Positions 44,145-53,624 are shown, counted from the stretch's first letter. The stretch is 61,324 bases of DNA from Propionibacteriaceae bacterium (GCA_030532825.1 JAUNKK010000009.1:1-61324), one strand, 5' to 3'. Notes: generated from the letters alone by a model not told the origin. A program made the numbers and translations.

Positions 44145-46541
44145 GTGCTCATCCCGATGAACCGTGTCCGTTCCAACGACGTACCCCTCGTCGGCGGTAA
44201 GGGGGCGAACCTTGGAGAACTGGCCGCCGCGGGCTTCCCTGTGCCGGACGGATTCTGCGTCACAGTGGACGCCTACCGACGCGCCGTCGCCCCGTTCCTC
44301 GACCGCCTCTTGAAGCTGGTGACGGCCGGCGAGCATGCGGCGGCGCGGACACTGGTGGCCGAGGCCCCACTGCCGGAAGGCCTAGCCGCCCAGGTCGACG
44401 CTGCGCTAGCCACACTGGGGCCGGTGGCGGTGCGCTCTTCCGCTACCGCCGAGGACCTGCCCGAGGCGTCCTTCGCTGGGCAGCAAGAGACTTTCCTCGG
44501 TGTCTCAGGTTGTGACGCTGTGCTGTCGGCAATCCGGCGCTGCTGGGTGTCGCTGTGGACTGACCGGGCCATCGCCTACCGCGCCCGAAACGGCTTCGCC
44601 CATGACGCCGTGCAGCTCGCCGTCGTGGTGCAGTCCATGGTGGCGGCCGATAGCGCGGGGGTCGCGTTCACCGCGGACCCAGTGACGGGGCGGCGGGACG
44701 ACGCCGTGATCGACACCTCGTGGGGACTGGGCGAGAGCGTCGTCTCGGGGGCGGTCACCCCCGACTCGTTCGTCGTCCATTCGGGACGCCTCACGCAACG
44801 GCGCCCAGGCGACAAGCCGACCCGCGTCGACCTCCGAGCGGACGGCACAATCGAGACGACGAACGTCGCCGACCAGTCCCGCCGCGCCCTCAGCCTGAGC
44901 GATCGCGACGCGCTTCGGGTGGCGCAGCTCGCGCGCGATGTCGAGGCCCACTATGCGACTCCCATGGACATCGAGTGGGCGATTGCCGGGGGCGAGGTGT
45001 GGCTGCTGCAGGCCCGCCCCATCACCACCGTCACCACGCCGCCAGCCACCGCGTCGCCCGGCCGGCGGCGGCCCAGTCGGCTCAGCCGGTTCATCCGCAC
45101 CGACATCATCGAGCATTTTCCCGGCCCGCATCCGCTAGACGTCAGCATGGCGCGGATGGTCGTCCGCGTTCTGCACCAGTTCTTCCGTGTGGTGGGTCTC
45201 CGGTTCAGCCCGCAGGACCTGGTGTCGCTGGATGACGACGGGGTGGCGCGGCTCGCCTATCCCCGGGTCTCCATGTGGGGAATCCCCCTCGGCGTAATCC
45301 GGTTTCTCCGGCGCTCACAACTGGACCCGCGGAACTGGGACACCACGCATGGGGCTCAGGTGCGGGCCGCCATTGCGAAGTTCGCTGCGCTGGACGCGCG
45401 ATCGTTGTCGAACCGGGAACTAGCCGACACCTTCACCAAGATCGTTGGCACGACGGAGACGACAACGCGTATCCGATTCGTTGACTACCTCGCTGCCCAT
45501 GGGATGTGCGGGATCAAGCTGAACCTGATGCTACGGCTGGCCCGCGTGGCCACCACACAGCTCGACCTGTTGGGCGACCTGGACTACGCGACGGTGATCA
45601 TCGACCGCAGGCTCCAGGAACTGGCGAATTCGGCACCGCAAGAGGTGCGACTGAGCTCAGACCAGGACCTCGACGTCGCCGCGCTCCGGGAGGCGGACCC
45701 CGACTGGTGGGTGGCCGTCGAGGACTTCCTCGCGAGCTACGGGGCCCGCAGCACCAGGACCTATGAGCCGTTCTCCACCCGCGCCTGGCGCGAAGACCTG
45801 CCGGGTTTCCTGCGCCTCCTGGCGACCATGGGACGATCCCCCGACGAGGCCCCGTCGCCCCGGCGTTCGCACAAGCAGATCGTCACCGAGGCCGCCCTGC
45901 GCCTCCCCCGCCCACTGCGCAGCCACTTCTTCCGGCTCGTGGACGAGTACCGCGCCGGCTACGTCATGCGAGAGGCCTCCGTCATAGACCTGGAGGAGCT
46001 ATGCGCCGCGCTACGCCGGATCGGCCTGGAAGCCGGGCGGCGCATGCAAGAGGCAAACCTCCTAGCCACACCCGACGAAGTCAAGTTCCTATCCGAGGAC
46101 GAGCTGCTCGCCTGGCTGCGCGGAGCCCCGGTGGACATCGCCGGGATCGTGGCGCGCCGTCGCCGGGCCCGTCCCCTGGCCGAACCAGCGTGGTACGCGG
46201 GAGTGGACGACGGCGACGGGGATTCCATGTCGGGCGTGGCCGCTAGCCCGGGCCGGGCAACCGGTATCGCGCGGGTGATCACCGACCCAACCGACTTCCA
46301 TCGGCTGCAGCAGGGCAACGTCCTGGTGTGCCGCGCCACCAATCCTGCCTGGACACCGCTGTTCGCGCTCGCCTCCGCGGTGGTGGCCGAGACCGGGGGT
46401 CAGCTGTCCCACGCCGCGATCGTCGCCCGAGAGTACGCGATCCCGGCGGTGCTGGGCGTCCCGGGAGCGACCAGCAGCATCGCCGACGGGCAACTCATCA
46501 CCGTCGACGGATCCCAAGGACGGGTGCTACCCGGAGGCTAG
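44145..46541 (+). CDS. PEP-synthase/rifampicin-phosphotransferase-like enzyme
   Basis: The 798-aa protein starts at GTG 44145, 5 nt after AAGGAG. The N-terminal ATP-grasp domain reads VPLVGGKGANLGELAAAGFP, VAVRSSATAEDLPEASFAGQ and DTSWGLGESVVSGAVTPDSF. A helical middle follows. The C-terminal swivelling His domain has GGQLSHAAIVAREYAIPAVL with the phospho-carrier His. This arrangement and length fit rifampicin phosphotransferase relatives and short PEP synthases, which split ATP into AMP and Pi while phosphorylating a substrate. It lacks the C-terminal PEP-binding barrel of true PpsA, so drug or other small-molecule phosphorylation is more likely. Confidence 0.8.
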   Translation: MLIPMNRVRSNDVPLVGGKGANLGELAAAGFPVPDGFCVTVDAYRRAVAPFLDRLLKLVTAGEHAAARTLVAEAPLPEGLAAQVDAALATLGPVAVRSSATAEDLPEASFAGQQETFLGVSGCDAVLSAIRRCWVSLWTDRAIAYRARNGFAHDAVQLAVVVQSMVAADSAGVAFTADPVTGRRDDAVIDTSWGLGESVVSGAVTPDSFVVHSGRLTQRRPGDKPTRVDLRADGTIETTNVADQSRRALSLSDRDALRVAQLARDVEAHYATPMDIEWAIAGGEVWLLQARPITTVTTPPATASPGRRRPSRLSRFIRTDIIEHFPGPHPLDVSMARMVVRVLHQFFRVVGLRFSPQDLVSLDDDGVARLAYPRVSMWGIPLGVIRFLRRSQLDPRNWDTTHGAQVRAAIAKFAALDARSLSNRELADTFTKIVGTTETTTRIRFVDYLAAHGMCGIKLNLMLRLARVATTQLDLLGDLDYATVIIDRRLQELANSAPQEVRLSSDQDLDVAALREADPDWWVAVEDFLASYGARSTRTYEPFSTRAWREDLPGFLRLLATMGRSPDEAPSPRRSHKQIVTEAALRLPRPLRSHFFRLVDEYRAGYVMREASVIDLEELCAALRRIGLEAGRRMQEANLLATPDEVKFLSEDELLAWLRGAPVDIAGIVARRRRARPLAEPAWYAGVDDGDGDSMSGVAASPGRATGIARVITDPTDFHRLQQGNVLVCRATNPAWTPLFALASAVVAETGGQLSHAAIVAREYAIPAVLGVPGATSSIADGQLITVDGSQGRVLPGG

Positions 46542-46763
46542 CTCTCAACCCCCGAGACTCTGGCGGCGCATCGCCGCACGCAAACGTCAAGGTGCTGGTC
46601 TCGCCGGTGGGTAGGCTCACTGCACCTACACAGGATCAGGTCAAAACCCCACGGCAGGACAACGAGCGATATCGGGCCCACCGATGTCACGCCCGAGGCA
46701 CTTCGGATTCCCGGCCGCGCGTGATATGCGCGCACCGCAGCGATCCACGACTACATTCCCTTG

Positions 46764-46806
46764 CCTACCTTTTCGTAGTAACGTCAGCTGACTACGAAAA
46801 GGTAGG
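46764..46806. promoter_or_regulatory. Perfect 16-bp inverted repeat before the hipB-like gene
   Basis: CCTACCTTTTCGTAGT (46764-46779) and ACTACGAAAAGGTAGG (46791-46806) are exact complements with an 11-bp spacer. The right arm abuts the GGGAG ribosome site. This looks like an autoregulatory operator, as in hipBA. Confidence 0.75.
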
Positions 46807-46814
46807 GAGCAGCA

Positions 46815-47069
46815 GTGGGCAAGAATGAGGTTAGTGGGGTCGTCACGTCGCCGGAGTCGCTGGGCCGCATCCTTCAGCAGTCACGCCTTGCCACCCGCCT
46901 CACGCAGCGCGAATTGGCGGAACAACTAGGCATTTCGCAGCGCTACGTGTGGGAGATGGAGACCGGCAAGCCATCGCTGTACACGGATCGGCTTTTCGCC
47001 TACATGCGCGCCACCGGCATGCGACTGACCGCCACCATCGACATCGACGAGGAACTATTCCATGGGTGA
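46815..47069 (+). CDS. Xre/HipB-like antitoxin-repressor
   Basis: The 84-aa protein starts at GTG 46815 after GGGAG. It has a clear HTH: LGRILQQSRLATRLTQRELA, EQLGISQRYVWEMETGKPSL, then the short strand TATIDIDEE seen in HipB. It overlaps a HipA-like start (ATG 47062), as in hipBA operons, but that toxin gene is broken, so this is an orphan antitoxin or repressor. Confidence 0.8.
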   Translation: MGKNEVSGVVTSPESLGRILQQSRLATRLTQRELAEQLGISQRYVWEMETGKPSLYTDRLFAYMRATGMRLTATIDIDEELFHG

Positions 47070-47223
47070 CCTCGCCGTCGACCTTCATGAGACCCGCATC
47101 GGATACCTCCGCGGCCCGTGGCGCACCTTCGACTTTCATCCGAGCGCCGACTTCGTCGGATTTCCCGTCGCTTGGGCTTCACACCAGCGACATGGAACCG
47201 CAGCGTGGCACTTGCAGCGCTGA
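47062..47223 (+). pseudogene. Truncated hipA-like toxin gene
   Basis: MGDLAVDLHETRIGYLRGPW and RTFDFHPSADFV match the HipA N-terminus ('G.L.....W.F.Y'). The frame then leaves the family and stops at 47223, leaving about 52 of the expected 400 or more residues. The junction lies next to a fragment of fhs-like sequence. Confidence 0.7.
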
Positions 47224-47268
47224 CCAGTCTCAAGGACTCGCCCGGTGGCAGGCTGACGCTGGTGGCCA
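47203..47268 (+). pseudogene. Short fhs-like fragment
   Basis: In another frame the DNA encodes VALAALTSLKDSPGGRLTLV, against VSLAALTRLKDSPVGKLALV in the intact fhs at 48512. The nucleotide match is clear over about 66 bp. It appears to be debris of a second fhs copy fused to broken hipA. Confidence 0.65.
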
Positions 47269-47283
47269 CCCGTCGGGCACTGC

Positions 47284-47567
47284 GTGCACGGCACCTTCAA
47301 TGCCCGGACTCTCCGAGCCATGAACGACTGGATCGATGACGGCTATAACCCACGCTGCTACAACTGCGATGTAGTCTTTGTCAATACTGACAAGAACAGC
47401 GACAACCAGGGAGTGGTCAACGCTGTCGGTGGTCGTGGCCAATGCCAACGGCACCGGCCACATCGACTGTCACCTCGTTTGGACCACGCAACACAACAAC
47501 CGAGATCAATGGCCCCTACTTCCAGAAGGCAATCTACGACATGTTCCTGCAAAGCGATAAGGACTAA
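47284..47567 (+). pseudogene. Degraded gene of unknown function with two frameshifts
   Basis: Three successive frames give protein-like pieces: FNARTLRAMNDWIDDGYNPR and CDVVFVNTDKNSDNQGVV, then VVVANANGTGHIDCHLVWTT, then EINGPYFQKAIYDMFLQSDK ending TAA at 47567. Together they look like one small secreted or structural protein after two frame changes. It ends 5 bp before the lipoprotein gene, so both once shared an operon. No family recognised. Confidence 0.45.
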
Positions 47568-47572
47568 TCGCC

Positions 47573-47998
47573 ATGAAGTTGGCACGGGCCTTGTTTGCGG
47601 GCGCTCTCCTTCCTATGACGCTCTTGGGCGTCGCGTGCTCCACGCCCAAATCCCCTGACGCTGATGACAGCTGGACGGAAGTGCCGGCTCCGTCAGCCGA
47701 TACGACAACAGCCCCCGATGACACACCCCGCGACGATCTCACTGAGCTGCGGGATCTGAACTGGACCGACTATGAGGTGACGGGGGAGCGTGAGCTCCGA
47801 GTTCACTACGTGGCAGGGAACCCAGCCTGTTTCGGAGTCAACGTCGCGGTGCAGGAAACCGAAACTGAGATAGCGATCAACCTGGTTGAAGGCGCCGTCC
47901 CGGGAGCTCCCGAAATGTGCACTGCCGTGGGACGCATGGGCTCCCTGCTGATTCAGTTAGAGCACCCCATCGGGGAACGCACCATCACGCAGGGGTAA
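47573..47998 (+). CDS. Small lipoprotein, function unknown
   Basis: The 141-aa protein has a lipoprotein signal MKLARALFAGALLPMTLLGV followed by ACST, with lipobox GVAC. A Thr/Pro/Asp linker is followed by a compact domain (WTDYEVTGERELRVHYVAGN PACF; EIAINLVEGAVPGAPEMCTA) holding two Cys that could form a disulfide. It is probably anchored on the outer face of the membrane. I do not recognise the domain. Confidence 0.7.
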   Translation: MKLARALFAGALLPMTLLGVACSTPKSPDADDSWTEVPAPSADTTTAPDDTPRDDLTELRDLNWTDYEVTGERELRVHYVAGNPACFGVNVAVQETETEIAINLVEGAVPGAPEMCTAVGRMGSLLIQLEHPIGERTITQG

Positions 47999-48392
47999 CC
48001 GTCGGGCTCCCCGACCGTCAGGAGCGGGGTGAGCGGTACGAAGCATCATCTCCAAGGAGAAGCGCACGCCATCCAGCCCGGAAGCACCCCTGGCCTCGGC
48101 AGGCTCGTCGAGGCCAGGGCGCGTTCGCCTGAACCACCGTGCGCGACGCGTTCACCGTCCCCTTCCCACACGTCGGCAAACCAGCTAATGTCAGGCTCAG
48201 TTCGAAGATCGCGCGACTGGGCGGTGTTCGAATGGGCGCCCTGGCCGGTTCGTCGCAGCAACGGCCCACGGCGTGACGGCACGGGTGCCCGTCGAGTCAG
48301 TCCAAGCGCGCCAGCTTCGAGCAGCGCTGATCGCGGAACGCCACTCACGGACCCGATCAGCATCGCCTTGACAACGTCGACTAGGAGTATGG
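47999..48392. other. Gap before fhs with no recognisable gene
   Basis: Nearly 400 bp with frames broken in all directions and no protein family visible. The fhs ribosome site AGGAG is at the end (48382-48386). No folate riboswitch-like structure was recognised by eye. Confidence 0.35.
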
Positions 48393-49997
48393 ATGCTGAC
48401 TGACGCTGAGATCGCCGAGCAGGCGCCGATAAAACCCATCGCCGAGATCGCCGCCGACGCCGGGCTGCTGCCCGAGGAGCTCGAACCCCACGGAAAGGAC
48501 AAAGCCAAGGTCTCGCTGGCAGCACTGACCCGTCTCAAGGACTCGCCCGTCGGGAAGCTGGCGTTGGTCACCGCCATCACCCCCACCAAGTCCGGCGAGG
48601 GCAAGACGACGGTGTGCGTCGGGCTAGCCATGGCCCTCAACCGCATCGGGCAGCACGCCATCGTGACGCTGCGGGAGCCATCCTTGGGGCCGTGCTTCGG
48701 TATCAAGGGCGGCGCGGCCGGTGGCGGCTACGCGCAGGTGCTGCCCATGGCCGACATCAACCTGCATTTCACCGGCGACTTCCACGCAGTCACCACGGCC
48801 CACAACCTGCTGTCGGCGCTCATCGACAACGCCCTCCACCACGGCACCACCGACCTTGATCCTCGTCGCGTCACCTGGCGGCGGGTCGTCGACCTCAACG
48901 ACCGGGCGCTGCGCCAGATCGTCGTCGGTTTGGGCCGCACCACGGACGGCGTGCCCCGCCAGTCAGGTTTCGACATCACCGTCGCCAGCGAGGTGATGGC
49001 CACGCTCTGCCTGGCTGATTCCCTGGCGGATCTGAAGCAACGCCTGGGCCGCATCATCGTCGGCTTCACCCGCGATCGCCGCCCCGTGACGGTGGCCGAC
49101 CTGGACGTGCAGGGCGCCATGGCCGTCCTGCTGAAGGACGCCATCAAACCCAACCTGGTGCAGACCATTGAGGGCACCCCGGCGCTCATCCACGGCGGTC
49201 CCTTCGCGAACATCGCGCACGGCACCAACACCGTCCTGGCTACCCGATTGGCTCTGAAGCTGGCGGACTTCACCGTCACTGAGGCCGGCTTCGGGGCAGA
49301 CCTTGGAGCCGAGAAGTTCTGCAACATCGTCGCCCCGGCCAGCGGCCTGCGGCCCTCGGTCGCGGTCGTGGTGGCCACCGTCCGGGCATTGCAGGAACAC
49401 GGCCTGGAGAATCTGACCCAGCATGTGGAGAACCTCCGGGCATTCGGGCTGCCCATCGTGGTGGCGCTCAACCACTTCCCCAACGATGCTCCCAACGAAA
49501 CCCAGGCAGTCCTTGATCATTGCGCCGGGCTCGGTGTCCCAGCGGCTATCTGCGACGTGTTCGGCCAGGGCGGCGCGGGCGGCGAAGACCTAGCTCGGCT
49601 CGTCGTAGCGGCCGCGGAGACGCCGTCGCAACTGCACCACACCTACCGGCCGGAGGATTCGCTGCGCACCAAGCTTGAAGCGATCGCCCGGCAGGTGTAT
49701 CACGCCGACGGTGTGGAATTCACCACGACGGCGCTGCGCCAACTGAAGGAGCTGGCACCCTACGACTCGCTACCGGTGTGCGTGGCGAAGACCCAGTACT
49801 CGTTCAGCGACGACCCGTCGCGGACCGGGGCGCCTCGCAACTTTCACATCAGGGTGCGGGAGCTCGTGGTTAATGCGGGTGCGGGGTTCGTCGTCGCACT
49901 CACCGGCGACATCATGCGGATGCCGGGACTACCAAAGACTCCCGCGGCCCAGCGGATCGACATCACCGACGACGGGGGGATCACCGGGCTGTCGTGA
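48393..49997 (+). CDS. fhs: Formate--tetrahydrofolate ligase
   Basis: The 534-aa ATP-dependent ligase makes 10-formyl-THF from formate. The nucleotide loop is TPTKSGEGKTTVCVGLAMAL. Family motifs are REPSLGPCFGIKGGAAGGGYAQV, MADINLHFTGDFHAVTTAHN, VTEAGFGADLGAEKFCNI and FVVALTGDIMRMPGLPKTPA. Length is close to the usual 550-560. The start has AGGAG five bases upstream. Confidence 0.95.
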   Translation: MLTDAEIAEQAPIKPIAEIAADAGLLPEELEPHGKDKAKVSLAALTRLKDSPVGKLALVTAITPTKSGEGKTTVCVGLAMALNRIGQHAIVTLREPSLGPCFGIKGGAAGGGYAQVLPMADINLHFTGDFHAVTTAHNLLSALIDNALHHGTTDLDPRRVTWRRVVDLNDRALRQIVVGLGRTTDGVPRQSGFDITVASEVMATLCLADSLADLKQRLGRIIVGFTRDRRPVTVADLDVQGAMAVLLKDAIKPNLVQTIEGTPALIHGGPFANIAHGTNTVLATRLALKLADFTVTEAGFGADLGAEKFCNIVAPASGLRPSVAVVVATVRALQEHGLENLTQHVENLRAFGLPIVVALNHFPNDAPNETQAVLDHCAGLGVPAAICDVFGQGGAGGEDLARLVVAAAETPSQLHHTYRPEDSLRTKLEAIARQVYHADGVEFTTTALRQLKELAPYDSLPVCVAKTQYSFSDDPSRTGAPRNFHIRVRELVVNAGAGFVVALTGDIMRMPGLPKTPAAQRIDITDDGGITGLS

Positions 49998-50044
49998 GCC
50001 GACGCGCCACCAACCGTCACAGGTGCCCGCGGTATTCGCGCCTC

Positions 50045-52285
50045 CTAGTACAGCTCGGCGTGGATGCGGCGGGCACCGCGATGCTCCAGCAGCGCCCTAG
50101 CGTCGGCGACCATGGCCGCCGAACCGCACAGGTAGAACCCAGCATCGACATCGAAGTCCGACGACGTCAGGACGTCCGTGACGCGACCCCGCACGGTTTC
50201 TGGCACATCCTCGCGGCTGATGCAGCGGGTCACCGTACCGGGCAGGGGATCGTCGAGGCATGCTGTCAGGTCGTCGTCACGGGTGCGGCAGCCGAAGATC
50301 AGGGTGGCGTCTGCCAAGGCGGATGGCGGTAGCTGGGCGAACATGGGCAAGAACGGCGCCAGCCCGGTGCCGGTGGCGACGAACACCCGCCGATCTTCCC
50401 CGGAGGCTAAGACGAATTGGCCGAGCGGTAATTCTATGTGGGTTTGTGTCCCCGGCTCGGCGGCCGCGACGAACCGGGAGCCCAGACCACCAGTGCGGGT
50501 GCTGATGAGCAACCGTAACGCGTCCCTGTCGACTCCGGCGATGGAATAGTCGCGCCAGGCGTCGTAGCCGACGTGCAGGCGGGCGAACTGCCCGGGCGCC
50601 CACTGCCCAAGGCCGCCGTCGATGCGGAAAGTGACCTCCCAGATATCGCGCGTGAGGCGGCGCTTGGCGACCAGGACAGCGCGGTGTTTACTGGGCGGAA
50701 GGCACCGGGTTTCCGACGCCCGCGTTGGGCCCTGCTTCAAGGCTGCCTGGATGGCCGGATAACCCTTGGCTCCCAGTGCCTGGGAGGCGGCCGCCACTCC
50801 ACCCATCAGCGCCCCAGCGATCCCAAGACTGCCCACGTCCTGGCCTGACAGGTACAGCCCGCGGATCGCGGTGCGCGGCCCCACCGGATGGGCACGAAAT
50901 CGCGCTGGGTTGGCTGGTAGACCGTAGAACGCACCGCTGGGGTGCGAGGTGAAGTGCTCGACGGTCAACGGCGTCGAAACCTCCATGTATGCGACGAGGC
51001 CACTCAGGCCGGGGATGGCGGTCTCGGCTAGGCGGAGCAGCTCGTCCCCGAGCCGGTTCTTGAGGACCGAGTAGTCGGCTCCGCGATTGCCTTGCCGCGT
51101 TTGTTTCCAATCGTCGAAAGCCGACGGGGATAGGAACGAGATGATCTCCGCGGTGGGCACCGGTTCGCCGGATTTGGCGGATGGGAAGGATACGAAGACT
51201 GCGCTTGGGAAGCCCTCAAGCCCGACGGCGGCGGCCTCGTCATGATCGAAACCCCGGTAGATCCAGTAGTTGCCACCGTCTACACCGATGCTGCGTGGGT
51301 CTTCGCGTAGCCGGAGATAGGCGGTCACGGCGGAGGGGCCGGTACCGAGCTTTTCGATCAGTTGCCGCAGCGGCGCCGTAGCGTGCCCGATCGGTCCCTC
51401 GGTGGGCAGCAAACGGCCGAAGGTGATGGCCGCACCGGCGTTGGAGATCACGACGGGGGCACGGTAGGTGACCTCGGGGACCCCAGGGGTCCGGTGGTCT
51501 CGGACGCGCACACCCACGGCAGCCCCATCCTCGACGAGGATCTCGACGGCCTCCTGAGCGACACGCACCGCCCCGCCTGCCTGCTCGATGCCCTTCTCGA
51601 AGGTGCGGGCGATACGGGCGCTACCACCTGCCGGAAACCAGCCACCACCCAAATAATGGCTGACAATGATGGCGTGGATGGCGAAGGCGCTGCTCGACGG
51701 CGGCAGGCCGTAGTCGCCCCACTGACTCGCGACGAGCGCCCGTAACTTCGGGGAACGAAAGCGCCGCTTCAGATACTGCTCCGTCGTCTGGCAGCCACGG
51801 CGGCCGGTGAGCCACCGGATGGCGCGAATCACCGGCGCGACCTGCCGCGGCACCATGCCATGGACGAACCCGAGCGTGCTCCAGCGCCCCACTCGCCTCA
51901 GGTCGCGGAAATACCGCTGGATGGCGCGGGCCTCGCCGGGGAATGCCTCCACCAGGGCCAGTTCATACCCGCCAGGATCGGCCGGGACGGGGAGTTCCAG
52001 GCCCGGGTAGTGGAACCGGTCGTAGTGCTCGGGCATCCGGTTCCACTCCAGTTCCCCACCGGAGAGGTAGTCGAAATACGAGCGCATGTAGCTGCCGGGG
52101 CCTAGCTGGCCGACATAGTGCAGGCCAACGTCCCAGGATGCCCCGTCGCGTCGGAAGGCATGGGTGAGGCCACCAGGTTCAGTGTGTTTCTCCAGCACCA
52201 GCACCCGCTTGCCCGCGACCCGCGCTAGCAGTCCCGCCGCGGTGAGCCCGCCAATTCCTGAACCGATCACGATGACGTCGTACAT
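50045..52285 (-). CDS. Fusion flavoprotein: CrtI/RetSat-like oxidoreductase plus ferredoxin-reductase-like domain
   Basis: From ATG 52285 (after TTGGAG) the protein is 746 aa. Residues 1-500 are a phytoene-desaturase/retinol-saturase-like FAD domain: MYDVIVIGSGIGGLTAAGLL, VLEKHTEPGGLTHAFRRDGA, GGGWFPAGGSARIARTFEKG and the closing FAD motif GLYLSGQDVGSLGIAGALMG. Residues about 520-746 are a ferredoxin-NAD(P)H reductase module: APGQFARLHVGYDAWRDYSI (FAD), GEDRRVFVATGTGLAPFLPM and GFYLCGSAAMVADARALLEH (NAD). The fusion could pass NAD(P)H electrons to the reductase/desaturase within one chain. It is divergent from a TetR gene. Confidence 0.85.
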   Translation of the reverse strand: MYDVIVIGSGIGGLTAAGLLARVAGKRVLVLEKHTEPGGLTHAFRRDGASWDVGLHYVGQLGPGSYMRSYFDYLSGGELEWNRMPEHYDRFHYPGLELPVPADPGGYELALVEAFPGEARAIQRYFRDLRRVGRWSTLGFVHGMVPRQVAPVIRAIRWLTGRRGCQTTEQYLKRRFRSPKLRALVASQWGDYGLPPSSSAFAIHAIIVSHYLGGGWFPAGGSARIARTFEKGIEQAGGAVRVAQEAVEILVEDGAAVGVRVRDHRTPGVPEVTYRAPVVISNAGAAITFGRLLPTEGPIGHATAPLRQLIEKLGTGPSAVTAYLRLREDPRSIGVDGGNYWIYRGFDHDEAAAVGLEGFPSAVFVSFPSAKSGEPVPTAEIISFLSPSAFDDWKQTRQGNRGADYSVLKNRLGDELLRLAETAIPGLSGLVAYMEVSTPLTVEHFTSHPSGAFYGLPANPARFRAHPVGPRTAIRGLYLSGQDVGSLGIAGALMGGVAAASQALGAKGYPAIQAALKQGPTRASETRCLPPSKHRAVLVAKRRLTRDIWEVTFRIDGGLGQWAPGQFARLHVGYDAWRDYSIAGVDRDALRLLISTRTGGLGSRFVAAAEPGTQTHIELPLGQFVLASGEDRRVFVATGTGLAPFLPMFAQLPPSALADATLIFGCRTRDDDLTACLDDPLPGTVTRCISREDVPETVRGRVTDVLTSSDFDVDAGFYLCGSAAMVADARALLEHRGARRIHAELY

Positions 52286-52388
52286 TGCCGCTCCAACCAA
52301 TTTATTTGACGATGTCTAAAAACAGTAGCATGCGCCCGCACACCAGTTCCTGCCCGCTATCACCGCGGACCACCCGTAGACTCGCGAC

Positions 52389-53066
52389 ATGACAACGAGG
52401 GGACCTGGCCGCCCAAAAGCGAACGAGAGGCGCGACCTGCGTGCCGAGTTGCTGGCAACGAGCCGTGAACTGCTGAACACGGAGGGGCCGGGCGCGCTGA
52501 GCCTGCGCGAGGTCGCCCGACGCGCGGGCTACACCCACCAGGCCCCCTACCACTACTTTGAGAACCGCGAGGCGCTCCTGGCAGCGTTGGTCGCCGATGG
52601 GTTCAGGGAATTGGCCGATCAGCTGGGCGCCGCCAACGACCGCGCCGAGACGGAGGGGGTGAGCGTTGCCGTCGAGGCCTCGGGCAATGCCTACGTGGGT
52701 TTCGCCCTGACGAACCCAGGCGTGTTCCGGATCATGTTCCGGCCTGATATGTGCGACCCGAGCGCTTTTCCCACCGTGCTGGAGGAGAGCGCCCGCGCCC
52801 GCGCCGAGTTGGGCCGTCTGGCCCGTATTGCGCATGGCCAGCACGTATCCCCCGAACGGGAGATCCTCCTCTGGGCGCACGTGCATGGCTTGGCGTCCCT
52901 GTTTTTGGATGGGGCGCTCGCCATCGACTATCCCACCACCGAAGCACGGCTCGCTTATGCGCGGACCCTCAATCGGCTGGCGGTTCCCATGCTGTTGATG
53001 GGGCTGCCGGCCCCCGCCGTCACAGCTGATTTCGCAACGGCGAAACCGGGCTCGGATGCGATCTGA
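52389..53066 (+). CDS. TetR-family regulator with WHG-type C-domain
   Basis: The 225-aa protein has an N-terminal TetR HTH (TSRELLNTEGPGALSLREVA; GYTHQAPYHYFENREALLAA) and a C-terminal ligand domain of the WHG type (EILLWAHVHGLASLFLDGAL). It is divergent from the fused flavoprotein gene over about 100 bp that includes TTTGAC gatg-type imperfect inverted sequence at 52306-52322, so it probably represses that gene and itself. Confidence 0.85.
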   Translation: MTTRGPGRPKANERRDLRAELLATSRELLNTEGPGALSLREVARRAGYTHQAPYHYFENREALLAALVADGFRELADQLGAANDRAETEGVSVAVEASGNAYVGFALTNPGVFRIMFRPDMCDPSAFPTVLEESARARAELGRLARIAHGQHVSPEREILLWAHVHGLASLFLDGALAIDYPTTEARLAYARTLNRLAVPMLLMGLPAPAVTADFATAKPGSDAI

Positions 53067-53120
53067 TACTAGCTGGGGCTTCGCTCGTCGCATGCTGGAC
53101 GCCGCCAGTAGGGTGCGATC

Positions 53121-53624
53121 ATGACCTCCGACTCCCTCAGCGCAGCACGACACGACGGCGGCGACCGGTTTCTCGCCTTGTTCCTGATGCTCAGCATGGA
53201 AGGTCGACGCCTTCCACAGCGTGCCGCAGAGCGGCAGGTGCGCGAACTCATCGCGGAGTTCTTCGCCTGGCCGAGCGTGCGGGACGCCAGCCCCGACGCT
53301 GTCGCCGAGGAACTGACTGACGCGGCCGCCTCCTACTTCCAGACCTGCCTCACCGACAACCAGTACACCTCCGCCATGTTCGGGCTGAGACGTCTCAACG
53401 CCCAGGAGGTTCGGGGCAAGATCGCACGCGACTTCGCGACGACGGTGGCAGCCGTCGTAGCCTCGGGCACCGCCGACGGTATCGGGGCGCCCCTACTGCC
53501 CGCCCTTTTAGCCGGATTGCGCCAGGCCCTCGGCGACGGGGCGGACGAGCTGGCGCGGACGGCCGTCGCCAAGGATCGCGCGGCCAGCCAGGCCGCCGCC
53601 ACGTTGTGGGGTGAAGCATGCTGA
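53121..53624 (+). CDS. Helical protein of unknown function
   Basis: The 167-aa, Ala-rich protein ([60 protein letters not shown]) appears all-helical with no signal or membrane segment. It has an intact coding pattern, and its end overlaps ynfA by 7 bp, indicating a shared message. I recognise no family. Confidence 0.65.
   Translation: MTSDSLSAARHDGGDRFLALFLMLSMEGRRLPQRAAERQVRELIAEFFAWPSVRDASPDAVAEELTDAAASYFQTCLTDNQYTSAMFGLRRLNAQEVRGKIARDFATTVAAVVASGTADGIGAPLLPALLAGLRQALGDGADELARTAVAKDRAASQAAATLWGEAC

Noticed and set aside
47999-48392. Riboswitch before fhs
   Set aside because: No conserved tetrahydrofolate or other riboswitch layout recognised; only a ribosome site is clear.
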